Assembly (NCBI GenBank): GCA_021793935.1
Contig: JAJYRV010000007.1
Coordinates: 1-24,043, forward strand
Reading direction: 5' to 3'
Source: Actinomycetes bacterium
Lineage (GTDB): Bacteria > Actinomycetota > Actinomycetes > Actinomycetales > Beutenbergiaceae
DNA length: 24,043 nucleotides
Shown one piece after another: positions 1-7,435 of this stretch. Numbering within the stretch: the first letter of the stretch is position 1; every line of letters begins with the position of its first letter. The translations under genes and the position numbers were made by a program. Under the pieces are notes generated by a model. It was not told the DNA's origin and ran no database searches. It saw nothing but the letters and a program-made list of their open reading frames with translations.

Positions 1-14
1 CTCAGGCCGCTTCA

Positions 15-2066
15 GTGCATCGCAATCCGGGAGTGTTCATGTCTGGTCACCGGGATCGGTGGGGTTCGGCGCAGATGGGGCAGGTGGATTGGGAAGGGGT
101 GGCCAAGGCTGGGGGCGTGTTGGTTGATGAGATGTCGATCCCGGAATTTGCGTATGCCACGGGGATGTCGGAGCAGGTGGCCCGGTCGTTGATTCATGAT
201 GCGGTGGTGATGTTCTACCGGTTTCCTCGTACGTGGGCGCGGATGAGTGCAGGGCAGGTGCCGATCTGGCGGGCCCGGTTGGTCCCGCGTCTGGGGGCGG
301 CAGTGGAGATGAAGGTGGCCCGGTATGTGGATCGGCACTTGGATCAGGCCGGGGCGCGGTTTACTCGTGCGCATATTCAGCGTCTGATTGATGAGGCCCG
401 CCTTCGCTACACTCCCGATGAAGTTGCGACCGAGGTGGCCGCCAGCGCCGAGCAGCGCGGGGTCGATATCGATACTCGGGGTGGGGCGCACCTGGGAGTG
501 GCGGATGTGCGTGCCTGTTTAGACCTTCCTGATGCCCTGGATTTAGAGGCTGCTTTGGCCCAGGGGGCTGCGCAGTTGAAAGCCGCGGGATCTACCGAGC
601 CGTTGGATGTGCGCCGGGCCCAGGCCCTGGGCGATCTGGCCCGCACCGCTCAAACCCCCAGCACTTCAAGCCTCACCTTCGCCAACGACGAAGGAATGAT
701 GATCGAAGAGACCGGCGAGGGCAGTGGCCGGGTGCGGTGGGATGGCAAGGGAGTTGCGAAGACTGGGGTGAAGATCTATATCCACCTCAATCACACCGCC
801 CTACGCTGCACCTGCACCACCCCGCCCGAACCCCCGCCGAGCACCCCAGCAACGGGGACAGCTCCGCCTATTTCGGCATTTGGTGGGACAGCTCTGGCTG
901 GTGCCGCCTTTGAGGGGACAACCCCGACGAAGACGGCGGCCTCGGCGGCGGATGCGACCTTCGATTCATCGCCGAAGACGACGGCCACGGGGACAGCTCC
1001 GCCCGCTTCGGCATTTGGTCGCAGAGCTCTGGGTGAAGGATTGCCGGGAGGGTCGTTTGTTGAATACTTCATCAAAGGCCCGGGCCCCAAACCGGGCCCC
1101 GGGGTCACGCCCGCCCCGGACGGACCCGCTCCGGGGTCGGAGGGGTTTTTGATGCCTGATGTGACCCGGCGGGAGGACCACTTGGGCGAGGTGTGCCGGG
1201 TGGATGGGACCGGGATGCCCACTGCTGTGCTGGCCCCAGGAACGATCCGGGGCTGGTTCACCCGTCCCCGCGCGTTTGACTATCCGGGGGTGAAGATTTC
1301 GGTGCAGCAGGTGTTAGATCCCCAAGAGTTCATCTCTAGTCAGGCCTACGAGGTGCCCCAACGGGCCCGGCAGGCCACCATCCTCACGGGCCGTTCGTGT
1401 GTGTTTCCCTACTGCCATGCCATCGCCGAGCGAGCCGATTGTGATCACATCACCCCCTACGATCAGGGCGGTCCTAGTTGTACGTGTAATCTTGCCGCGC
1501 TGTGCCGGTTTCATCACCGGTTGAAAACCCACGGCCAACACCACCCAGATCACAAATGGACCTACGCCCCGTTAGGAGAAGGAAAATACGTGTGGCAGGG
1601 CCCCAATGATATTCACCTGCTGCGCACCCCCACTGGGACCCATGTCCTGCCCGGGGATATCTTCACCACCCGCCCCACCGATGGCCAACCCACCCCTGGG
1701 ATCCGCTACCCCGATGGCACCACCACCGGGTTTGATGAACACCACCCTGCCTTCGCCGCCGTCACCGACCCCCTGGCCCTGCCCCACTCCGACCCCCAGG
1801 GCCACCCCCGCCCCGTGCCCGAGGTGACCTTGATGCAACAACGCCTGCGCCAGCGGGCCAAAGACCCCGAGGCCAACACCTACTACCAACGCTACGCCGC
1901 CGCCGGCAAACACCTGGCCCGACCCGAAATCGAATACTGCCAACTCCCACCCCAAACCACCACCACACAGCCCAACAACGACAACAACGCCGTTGAACAC
2001 GACCACAAAAACGACACCGACCACACCCCCGGCCCCTTCTACAACCCCGAACCCCCACCCTTCTAA
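15..2066 (+). CDS. DUF222 / 13E12-type protein with C-terminal HNH endonuclease domain (5' end may lie outside the window)
   Basis: Seen: 683 codons from a GTG at 15; the frame is open to the window edge, and an ATG at 39 is another candidate, so the true start is uncertain and upstream residues may be missing. Residues about 20-240 are helical and resemble DUF222, with Met-Ser-Glu-Gln-Val-Ala-Arg followed by an Arg-Phe-Pro segment. Residues about 275-375 form a Thr/Ala/Pro/Gly-rich linker with an internal duplication. The HNH core is clear: Cys462-x4-Cys467, Asp477-His478, a Pro-Tyr-x3-Gly-Gly turn, Asn492, Cys497-Arg498 and His500-His501, then Lys-Thr-His. About 170 further residues are rich in Pro, Thr and His. 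Family knowledge: these proteins are abundant and often multicopy in Actinobacteria; the HNH fold is a metal-dependent nuclease, but the biological role is mostly unknown. The gene faces the GNAT gene and is the only accessory-type gene here. The family call is firm, the function is not. Confidence 0.85.
   Translation: MHRNPGVFMSGHRDRWGSAQMGQVDWEGVAKAGGVLVDEMSIPEFAYATGMSEQVARSLIHDAVVMFYRFPRTWARMSAGQVPIWRARLVPRLGAAVEMKVARYVDRHLDQAGARFTRAHIQRLIDEARLRYTPDEVATEVAASAEQRGVDIDTRGGAHLGVADVRACLDLPDALDLEAALAQGAAQLKAAGSTEPLDVRRAQALGDLARTAQTPSTSSLTFANDEGMMIEETGEGSGRVRWDGKGVAKTGVKIYIHLNHTALRCTCTTPPEPPPSTPATGTAPPISAFGGTALAGAAFEGTTPTKTAASAADATFDSSPKTTATGTAPPASAFGRRALGEGLPGGSFVEYFIKGPGPKPGPGVTPAPDGPAPGSEGFLMPDVTRREDHLGEVCRVDGTGMPTAVLAPGTIRGWFTRPRAFDYPGVKISVQQVLDPQEFISSQAYEVPQRARQATILTGRSCVFPYCHAIAERADCDHITPYDQGGPSCTCNLAALCRFHHRLKTHGQHHPDHKWTYAPLGEGKYVWQGPNDIHLLRTPTGTHVLPGDIFTTRPTDGQPTPGIRYPDGTTTGFDEHHPAFAAVTDPLALPHSDPQGHPRPVPEVTLMQQRLRQRAKDPEANTYYQRYAAAGKHLARPEIEYCQLPPQTTTTQPNNDNNAVEHDHKNDTDHTPGPFYNPEPPPF
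852..1035 (+). repeat. In-frame tandem duplication (135-bp period) in the linker of the HNH gene
   Basis: Positions 852-884 and 987-1019 are a 33-bp direct repeat that I read with three mismatches. Similarity continues more weakly for about 16 bp past each copy. The offset of 135 bp equals 45 codons, so both copies encode almost the same peptide (Thr-Gly-Thr-Ala-Pro-Pro-x-Ser-Ala-Phe-Gly). The repeat lies between the DUF222 and HNH regions. Inference: a slippage or unequal-exchange duplication that lengthened a disordered linker. Confidence 0.8.
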
Positions 2067-2088
2067 ACAAGGCGTTCCGGCGGGATCG

Positions 2089-2823
2089 TCAAGCGCGGCT
2101 CCGGGAGTTGATCTCGTACGTGGTACGGAATCCGAGGCGGCGGTAGATCTCGATCGCTCGGTGATTCTGCGCGTATACGCCCAACGAGACTCTCGTAGCC
2201 CCCTCCCGGAACGCGATTTGTGCCATCCCGGCGGTGAGGGCAGAGCCGATACCTTGCCCTTGGAACGCGGGCGCAGTGCCGATCGAACCAAAGTGAGCGG
2301 CACTTTTCCACCGCTCGCCGTCCCAGCCCGTGGCACCGCCGATCGCACGAACTTCCCCGCTCGTATCGACCCAGCCGAACCACCGCGAACCCGGGGTGTC
2401 CACGCTCAGATAGCTATCGGGAATTGCGCGTTCACGGACGGAGTCGATGAGCGCCCGCTCGCTTACTCGGTCGAGCTCGCGGACCCGATTAGAACCCGGA
2501 ACTTCGGGCACGAAGTCGGCATCCATCCAATCCCAGTCTTCGGAGTCTGCGAAGGAGAAACTGGCGCGCACGTCGACACTCAGAAGTTCCCACGTCCCGC
2601 GGATCATCGACCCGCGAGTGAACCTGCGCGGATCGAGCCCCGAGAGGAGCTCGGCAATCGCGGCGGGTTTGCCTGCCCCGATGAACGCCATCCCGCGGCG
2701 AGAATCCTGTTCGACGACGATCGCCTCGCCCGTCTCATGAATAGCGAGGGGTTCATCAACCATTTCGGCGAGGAACGTGTGAGATCTCCACGCCGGAGGG
2801 ATGGTCACCCCGGCCGGGTTCAC
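2089..2823 (-). CDS. GNAT-family N-acetyltransferase
   Basis: Seen: 244 residues. The C-terminal third carries the acetyl-CoA binding signature Gln188-Gly-Gln-Gly191-Ile-Gly193, followed by Asn220, Ala223, Tyr227 and Leu-Gly-Phe, the usual motif A and B pattern of GNAT acetyltransferases. The first 110 residues match nothing I recognise. The GTG start overlaps the aspS stop by 4 nt (GTGA), with a GAAGG about 10 nt upstream inside aspS, so translation is probably coupled to aspS; an internal ATG at codon 21 is a less likely start. Family knowledge: such enzymes transfer an acetyl group from acetyl-CoA to an amine on a small molecule, peptide or protein N-terminus. The substrate cannot be told from the sequence. 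The gene ends 22 bp from the convergent HNH gene and no terminator hairpin is evident between them. Confidence 0.85.
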   Translation of the reverse strand: MNPAGVTIPPAWRSHTFLAEMVDEPLAIHETGEAIVVEQDSRRGMAFIGAGKPAAIAELLSGLDPRRFTRGSMIRGTWELLSVDVRASFSFADSEDWDWMDADFVPEVPGSNRVRELDRVSERALIDSVRERAIPDSYLSVDTPGSRWFGWVDTSGEVRAIGGATGWDGERWKSAAHFGSIGTAPAFQGQGIGSALTAGMAQIAFREGATRVSLGVYAQNHRAIEIYRRLGFRTTYEINSRSRA

Positions 2824-4595
2824 TCGGCGCTAGCCTTCGGCTTCGCGTCGACCCCGGCCTCCTTACGCTGCTCTGGCGTGATCGGTGCAGGTGCCTGTGT
2901 GAGCGGATCGTAGCCGCCTCCCGACTTGGGGAAGGCGATGACGTCGCGGATGGACTCCGACTTGGTGAGGAGCGCAATAATGCGATCCCAGCCGAACGCG
3001 ATCCCCCCATGCGGGGGTGCACCGAACGCGAACGCATCAAGAAGGAAGCCGAATTTCTCGCGCGCTTCTTCCTCGCCGATACCCATGATCTTGAACACGC
3101 GTTCCTGCACGTCGCCGCGGTGGATACGGATCGATCCTCCACCGATTTCGTTGCCGTTGCAGACGATGTCGTAGGCGTACGCGGTCGCGGCAGCGGGGTC
3201 CTCTTCGAATCGGTCGATCCACTCATCGGTGGGCGAGGTGAAAGCGTGGTGGACCGCCGTCCACGCCCCGCCTCCAACTGCTACGTCGTCGTCATCCTCA
3301 TCTGCGGGCTTGAATAGCGGCGCGTCAACGACCCAGACGAAGGACCACGCGTCCTCGTCGATCAAGCCGGTGCGGTGACCAATTTCCACGCGGGCAGCAC
3401 CGAGCAGTCCAAGGGAGGCACTGCGCGCGCCGGCGGCGAAGAAGATGGCATCGCCAGGATTGGCGCCGACGGCGGCAACGAGGCCTTCGCGTTCGGAGTC
3501 GGAGAGGTTCTTCGCAACCGGGCCGCCGAGCTCCCCGTCCTCGCCGACTGTGACGTACGCAAGTCCGCGTGCACCGCGCTGTTTCGCCCACTCCTGCCAC
3601 GCATCGAACTGGCGGCGCGGTTGGGATGCGCCCCCGGGCATGACGACGGCGCCGACGTAAGGGGCTTGGAACACCCGGAACGGGGTGTCGGCGAAGTACT
3701 CGGTCAGGTCGACGAGTTCGAGGTCTAACCGGAGATCCGGCTTGTCGGTTCCGTACTTCGCCATCGCTTCGGCGAAGGTGATCCGGGGAATCGGCGTGGA
3801 GATCTCATAGCCGATGAGCTTCCAAATGTTCACCAGGAGATCCTCAGCGAGAGCGATGACATCGTCCTGCTCTACGAAGCTCATTTCCACATCGAGTTGA
3901 GTGAACTCGGGTTGCCGGTCGGCACGGAAGTCTTCATCGCGGTAACACCGGGCGATCTGGTAATACCGTTCCATTCCCGCCACCATGAGCAGCTGCTTGA
4001 AGAGCTGTGGCGATTGTGGCAGGGCATACCAGGATCCGGGGTTGAGGCGCGCTGGTACGAGGAAGTCGCGGGCGCCCTCGGGTGTGGAGCGGGTCAGGGT
4101 GGGGGTTTCGATCTCGACGAATCCCGCATCATCGAGGACCTCCCGGGCTGCTTTGTTCACCTGCGCCCGGAGCCGGATCGCGTGGGCCGGGTCGGGCCGA
4201 CGCAGATCGAGGTAACGGTATTTCAACCGCACTTCTTCGCCCACGTCAACTCGCTCGTTCAGGGCCGTGGAAACTTGGAACGGCAGTGCTGCGGAGGAGT
4301 TGAGTACCTCCACGTCCGTGGCGATGACTTCGATCTCACCCGTGGCGAGGTTCGGGTTGGCGTTGCCTTCGGGCCGCGGCGAGACCTCACCGGTGATTTT
4401 GAGGACATACTCGCTGCGTAGCGGGTGGGCTACTTCTTCATCACGGATAACCACCTGGGCGATACCGGAGGAGTCTCGCAGGTCGATGAAGGCCACTCCC
4501 CCGTGATCTCGACGCCGATCCACCCAGCCAGACAGGGTTACGGTCGAACCGATATCGCTGGCGCGTAGGGATCCAGCGGGGTGGGTGCGATACAC
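2820..4595 (-). CDS. aspS: Aspartyl-tRNA synthetase, probably the non-discriminating (Asp/Asn) type
   Basis: Charges tRNA with aspartate in the cytoplasm. Seen: 591 residues, the normal bacterial length, with an N-terminal OB-fold anticodon-binding domain (about 1-105), class II motif 2 (Arg216-Cys-Tyr-Arg-Asp-Glu-Asp through Arg227), a mid-protein GAD insertion domain, and motif 3 (Gly-Ile-Ala-Phe-Gly-Trp-Asp-Arg, about 531-538). The GTG start at 4595 is preceded by a strong GAGGAGG about 7 nt upstream. His31 and Gly77 fall where discriminating enzymes such as that of E. coli have Leu and Lys. Known biochemistry ties His and Gly at these sites to charging of both tRNA-Asp and tRNA-Asn, with Asn-tRNA then made by GatCAB. 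The dual specificity is therefore an inference from two residues; the AspRS identity is certain. Confidence 0.98.
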   Translation of the reverse strand: MYRTHPAGSLRASDIGSTVTLSGWVDRRRDHGGVAFIDLRDSSGIAQVVIRDEEVAHPLRSEYVLKITGEVSPRPEGNANPNLATGEIEVIATDVEVLNSSAALPFQVSTALNERVDVGEEVRLKYRYLDLRRPDPAHAIRLRAQVNKAAREVLDDAGFVEIETPTLTRSTPEGARDFLVPARLNPGSWYALPQSPQLFKQLLMVAGMERYYQIARCYRDEDFRADRQPEFTQLDVEMSFVEQDDVIALAEDLLVNIWKLIGYEISTPIPRITFAEAMAKYGTDKPDLRLDLELVDLTEYFADTPFRVFQAPYVGAVVMPGGASQPRRQFDAWQEWAKQRGARGLAYVTVGEDGELGGPVAKNLSDSEREGLVAAVGANPGDAIFFAAGARSASLGLLGAARVEIGHRTGLIDEDAWSFVWVVDAPLFKPADEDDDDVAVGGGAWTAVHHAFTSPTDEWIDRFEEDPAAATAYAYDIVCNGNEIGGGSIRIHRGDVQERVFKIMGIGEEEAREKFGFLLDAFAFGAPPHGGIAFGWDRIIALLTKSESIRDVIAFPKSGGGYDPLTQAPAPITPEQRKEAGVDAKPKASAE

Positions 4596-4868
4596 GGGGT
4601 TTCCTCCTCGGGCGCGTGAATAACAAGGCTATTGAGCCAACCCCTGATTCTACGGTGGATTCCGACCGTGGCGCACCTCCGAATCATCGCCAAACGCGTA
4701 AGGGCGGCCCGGCGGTGATGAGAAGCACACGAGCCTTCCCCCGATTCCACCGTGTTTGAACGTAAACTATTGAGGTTCGGAGCAGATGAGCCGCAGGTTG
4801 AGTGTTTTCAGGGTGCGGCGAGTGGCCACACGGGCCCGCGCTCCCATATGAAAGAGATCGGCAACTGC
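4596..4868. other. Intergenic region between divergent aspS and the RNA helicase gene
   Basis: This 273-bp stretch is the largest gap in the window. It should hold the promoters of both divergent genes. I see a candidate aspS -10 hexamer and ribosome binding site on the left. On the right an AT-richer patch (4755-4775, including TAAACT) could be part of the helicase promoter, but no convincing -35/-10 pair could be assigned. Short inverted heptamers CGGTGGA (4654-4660) and TCCACCG (4746-4752) flank the middle. I see no tRNA, riboswitch or small gene. Confidence 0.5.
4647..4652 (-). promoter_or_regulatory. Candidate -10 element of aspS
   Basis: On the minus strand the hexamer reads TAGAAT, five of six matches to TATAAT and consistent with the actinobacterial TAnnnT pattern. 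It lies about 50 nt upstream of the aspS GTG start. No good -35 is visible at 16-18 bp, so this is tentative. Confidence 0.35.
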
Positions 4869-6617
4869 ATGACTAACTTCGCCGACCTGGGTCTTACCGA
4901 TGAGCTCGTTGAGCGCACCGCTGCCCTGGGTTATGAAGAGCCCACTGAAATCCAACTACAAGCAATTCCTCTGCTCATTGAGGGGCGCGACGTCGTCGGG
5001 GTCGCCCAAACGGGAACCGGGAAGACGGCGGCGTTCGGCCTACCGTTGCTCATGAAGGTCGACCCAGACTTCGCTGGCGTGCAAGGGCTCGTCCTCGCCC
5101 CCACGCGCGAACTCGCGATCCAGGTCGCCGACGCGATCGAGGAGATGGCGGACCGGTCGATCCGGGTCCTTCCCATCTACGGCGGCGCAGCCTACGGTCC
5201 ACAACTCGGTGGGCTTCGCGACGGAGCTCACATCGTCGTGGGGACCCCCGGCCGCGTCATCGACATGCTTTCCCGGGGCGCTCTCGACCTCGGCGCGCTG
5301 CGTTACCTCGTTCTCGACGAGGCCGACGAGATGCTTCGGATGGGGTTCGCCGAGGACGTCGACGAAATCCTCTCCAGCGCGAACACCGAACGGCAGACGG
5401 CCCTGTTTTCGGCGACCATGCCGCACGCGATCCGCTCCGTCGCCAGGAACCACATGGTTGACCCCATCGAGGTTACGGTCAGCCCCGTGTCTTCGACCAC
5501 CACGACGATCACCCAGGAATACGCGGTCGTTCCGTTCCGGCACAAGGTCGGCGCGCTCACCCGCGTCCTTGCGACGACGGAGGCTGAGGCAGCGATCGTG
5601 TTCGTCCGGACTCGAAAGGACGCCGAAGAGGTCGGTGCCGAACTCGTTGCCCGCGGGGTGAACGCCGCAGCGATCTCCGGGGACGTTCAGCAGAAGGAAC
5701 GCGAACGGATCGTCGACCGACTCCGCAGCGGAACCCTGAACGTGCTTGTTGCCACCGATGTCGCCGCGAGAGGTCTCGACGTCGATCGGGTCGGCCTGGT
5801 CGTCAACTTCGACGTTCCGCGTGAAGTCGATGCCTACGTTCACCGGATCGGGCGAACCGGCCGAGCGGGGCGGCAGGGCCGAGCGTTGACGTTCTTCACT
5901 CCGAAAGAAAATAATCGCCTTCGTAACATCGAGAAGGTCACCGGCTCGCGGTTGAGCGCCGCTGAGATTCCGTCGCCGAAAGATGTCAGTGAGACCCGCG
6001 CGCGTCGAGTGCTTGCGGGGGTAGCCCAGCGCATTGAGCGCGGCCGGTTAGAGGTATATCTCGACCAACTCGCCGAGCTCGCGGAGACCTCTGAACTCGA
6101 GCCGGTGCAGATCGCCGCGGCGTTGCTCGCGACCGCTGTCGGCGACGACGGCCCACAAACCCGCGAAGAAAAATTCGAGGCGTCCTTCGATGACCGCCGT
6201 ACCCGGGACCGCGACCGCGGGCCCCGCTCCTCCGGACCGGAAAGCGGATACACCAGCTACCGGGTCGAGGTCGGGTTCAAACACGGAGTTCGCCCCGGTG
6301 GGATCGTCGGTGCTATCGCGAACGAAGGCGGCATCCCGGGCAGTGAGCTGGGGCGGATCAAGATCTTCGATTCCTTTGCTTTGGTCGACATCGCCACCGA
6401 GCTTGATCACGATCAACTCCACCGCCTGCGGCGCGCGGAGGTGGGCGGAAACGCGCTGCGGATCTCCCTCGATACCGGCCCCAAGCGAGGCGGGTTCGAT
6501 CGGCGTTCCCGGCGCCCCGATCGGGACTTCGGTCCTCGCCGCGGCCCCCGTACCGATGGCGTGCGCGGCGGAGATCGCCGCCCCCGCCAGTATGGACGCC
6601 CCAAGAAGCGCGCCTGA
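4869..6617 (+). CDS. deaD: DEAD-box ATP-dependent RNA helicase with DbpA-type RNA-binding domain (DeaD/CsdA-like)
   Basis: Unwinds RNA duplexes using ATP; relatives act in ribosome assembly and mRNA turnover, often in the cold. Seen, numbering from ATG 4869 (582 residues): Q motif around Gln29, Walker A Ala-Gln-Thr-Gly-Thr-Gly-Lys-Thr (46-53), Pro-Thr-Arg-Glu-Leu (78-82), Thr-Pro-Gly-Arg (126-129), Asp-Glu-Ala-Asp (150-153), Ser-Ala-Thr (181-183), and motif VI His-Arg-Ile-Gly-Arg-Thr-Gly-Arg (325-332). Residues about 463-536 look like the DbpA/CsdA RNA-binding fold, followed by an Arg/Gly-rich basic tail (539-582). I chose 4869 because homologues begin just before this Asn-Phe-x-Asp-Leu-Gly segment; the frame stays open to an ATG at 4752, and an ATG at 4848 is also possible, but the extra residues look non-coding. 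A purine-rich GAAAGAG lies upstream of 4869. The stop is 8 bp from the convergent hydrolase stop. Confidence 0.95.
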   Translation: MTNFADLGLTDELVERTAALGYEEPTEIQLQAIPLLIEGRDVVGVAQTGTGKTAAFGLPLLMKVDPDFAGVQGLVLAPTRELAIQVADAIEEMADRSIRVLPIYGGAAYGPQLGGLRDGAHIVVGTPGRVIDMLSRGALDLGALRYLVLDEADEMLRMGFAEDVDEILSSANTERQTALFSATMPHAIRSVARNHMVDPIEVTVSPVSSTTTTITQEYAVVPFRHKVGALTRVLATTEAEAAIVFVRTRKDAEEVGAELVARGVNAAAISGDVQQKERERIVDRLRSGTLNVLVATDVAARGLDVDRVGLVVNFDVPREVDAYVHRIGRTGRAGRQGRALTFFTPKENNRLRNIEKVTGSRLSAAEIPSPKDVSETRARRVLAGVAQRIERGRLEVYLDQLAELAETSELEPVQIAAALLATAVGDDGPQTREEKFEASFDDRRTRDRDRGPRSSGPESGYTSYRVEVGFKHGVRPGGIVGAIANEGGIPGSELGRIKIFDSFALVDIATELDHDQLHRLRRAEVGGNALRISLDTGPKRGGFDRRSRRPDRDFGPRRGPRTDGVRGGDRRPRQYGRPKKRA

Positions 6618-6625
6618 GGGTACGA

Positions 6626-7435
6626 TCAGGTCCCGGTCAGCTCCGATAGTTGACCGGCGATGACGTCACCGAACCACACTGCGTCGTTGTGCCCGGCCTT
6701 GGGAATCTCGACGTAGGCGACCAGGTTCGGCGTTACCTGCGCCAACTCCTCGCTCTGAGCTGCTGGGACGAGCGTGTCTCGGGCTCCCGCGAGGATCAGG
6801 ACCGGGGCGGTGACGCCAGCGATCCGCGATCGCGAATCGTAGTGATCACGCAGCAACCAGTGCACGGGAACCTTGAACAGGTGCCGGGCGACGTCCGCCA
6901 TCGAAGTGAACGGGGAGCGAAGCAACATGCCACCCACGTCCACCTCCGCCGCCAGCGATACGGCCACGGCAGTTCCGAGCGATTCGCCGACGAGGAAGAT
7001 GTCGTCAACGCCGTAGCCTCCCGCGCGAAGGTAGCGGTAGGCCGACCGGGCATCCTCGAGCAGGCCCGCTTCGCTCGGTGAGCCGGGATTACCGCCGAAC
7101 CCACGGTAATCCACGAGCAGCGTGGCGAAGCCGGCATCGGCGAGGGCCTCGCCCACCGGGGCGCGCCCGGCCCGGTTTCCTCCGTTACCCGGCAGATACA
7201 GCACCGCGTGGCGGGCACTGTTTCGAGGCGTGAACAACCAGGCGCGCAGGTCGAGGCCGTCGCTGGTGCGGAAAGTGACGTTATCGGCACCGGGTGCCGG
7301 GGCGCCGGGGTCAGCGCGGTCGGGGGCGTAGAGCAGAGAATCCTGCCCGGCCCAGACCCCGGCGATGCCAAGGGCACCGAGCCCCGCAATGATGCCGACG
7401 GCACCGAGCCACACCTTCCTACGCCGTCCCCTCAT
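6626..7435 (-). CDS. Membrane-anchored alpha/beta hydrolase (serine hydrolase, ABHD13/BEM46-like)
   Basis: Seen: 269 residues. A basic N-terminus and one hydrophobic segment (about 8-29) without a lipobox suggest a signal anchor that places the domain outside the membrane. The catalytic set is complete: nucleophile elbow Gly150-Glu-Ser152-Leu-Gly154, acid Asp220 in Gly-Ala-Arg-Asp, and His249 in Ala-Gly-His-Asn-Asp. Leu-Pro-Gly-Asn-Gly-Gly (81-86) fits the oxyanion-hole loop. Family knowledge: such proteins hydrolyse esters or peptides, but substrates are rarely known. The ATG start overlaps the hisS stop by 4 nt (ATGA) with no clear ribosome binding site of its own, so expression probably depends on hisS translation. 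No partner gene hints at the substrate. Confidence 0.9.
   Translation of the reverse strand: MRGRRRKVWLGAVGIIAGLGALGIAGVWAGQDSLLYAPDRADPGAPAPGADNVTFRTSDGLDLRAWLFTPRNSARHAVLYLPGNGGNRAGRAPVGEALADAGFATLLVDYRGFGGNPGSPSEAGLLEDARSAYRYLRAGGYGVDDIFLVGESLGTAVAVSLAAEVDVGGMLLRSPFTSMADVARHLFKVPVHWLLRDHYDSRSRIAGVTAPVLILAGARDTLVPAAQSEELAQVTPNLVAYVEIPKAGHNDAVWFGDVIAGQLSELTGT

Noticed and set aside
1572..2348. Long minus-strand open frame (258 codons) opposite the HNH gene
   Set aside because: It runs antisense to the HNH gene and into the GNAT gene in another frame, its translation is Gly/Val-rich without recognisable motifs, and both overlapped genes are well supported. High GC commonly leaves such antisense frames open.
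4756..4779. GAAC...GTTC inverted repeat upstream of the helicase considered as a LexA box
   Set aside because: The spacing between half-sites is 13 bp rather than 4, and the flanking bases do not match the SOS consensus.
4752..4868. N-terminal extension of the RNA helicase
   Set aside because: The extra 39 residues do not resemble helicase N-termini, while the Met at 4869 begins the conserved segment just before the Q motif.
5040..5843. Minus-strand open frame of 267 codons inside the helicase gene
   Set aside because: Antisense shadow of a gene with a complete set of helicase motifs; its translation has no recognisable domain.
6613..6630. CCTGA/TCAGG inverted repeat spanning the convergent stops of the helicase and hydrolase genes
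   Set aside because: Only a 5-bp stem with an 8-nt loop, partly formed by the two TGA stop codons, so chance is the simplest explanation.
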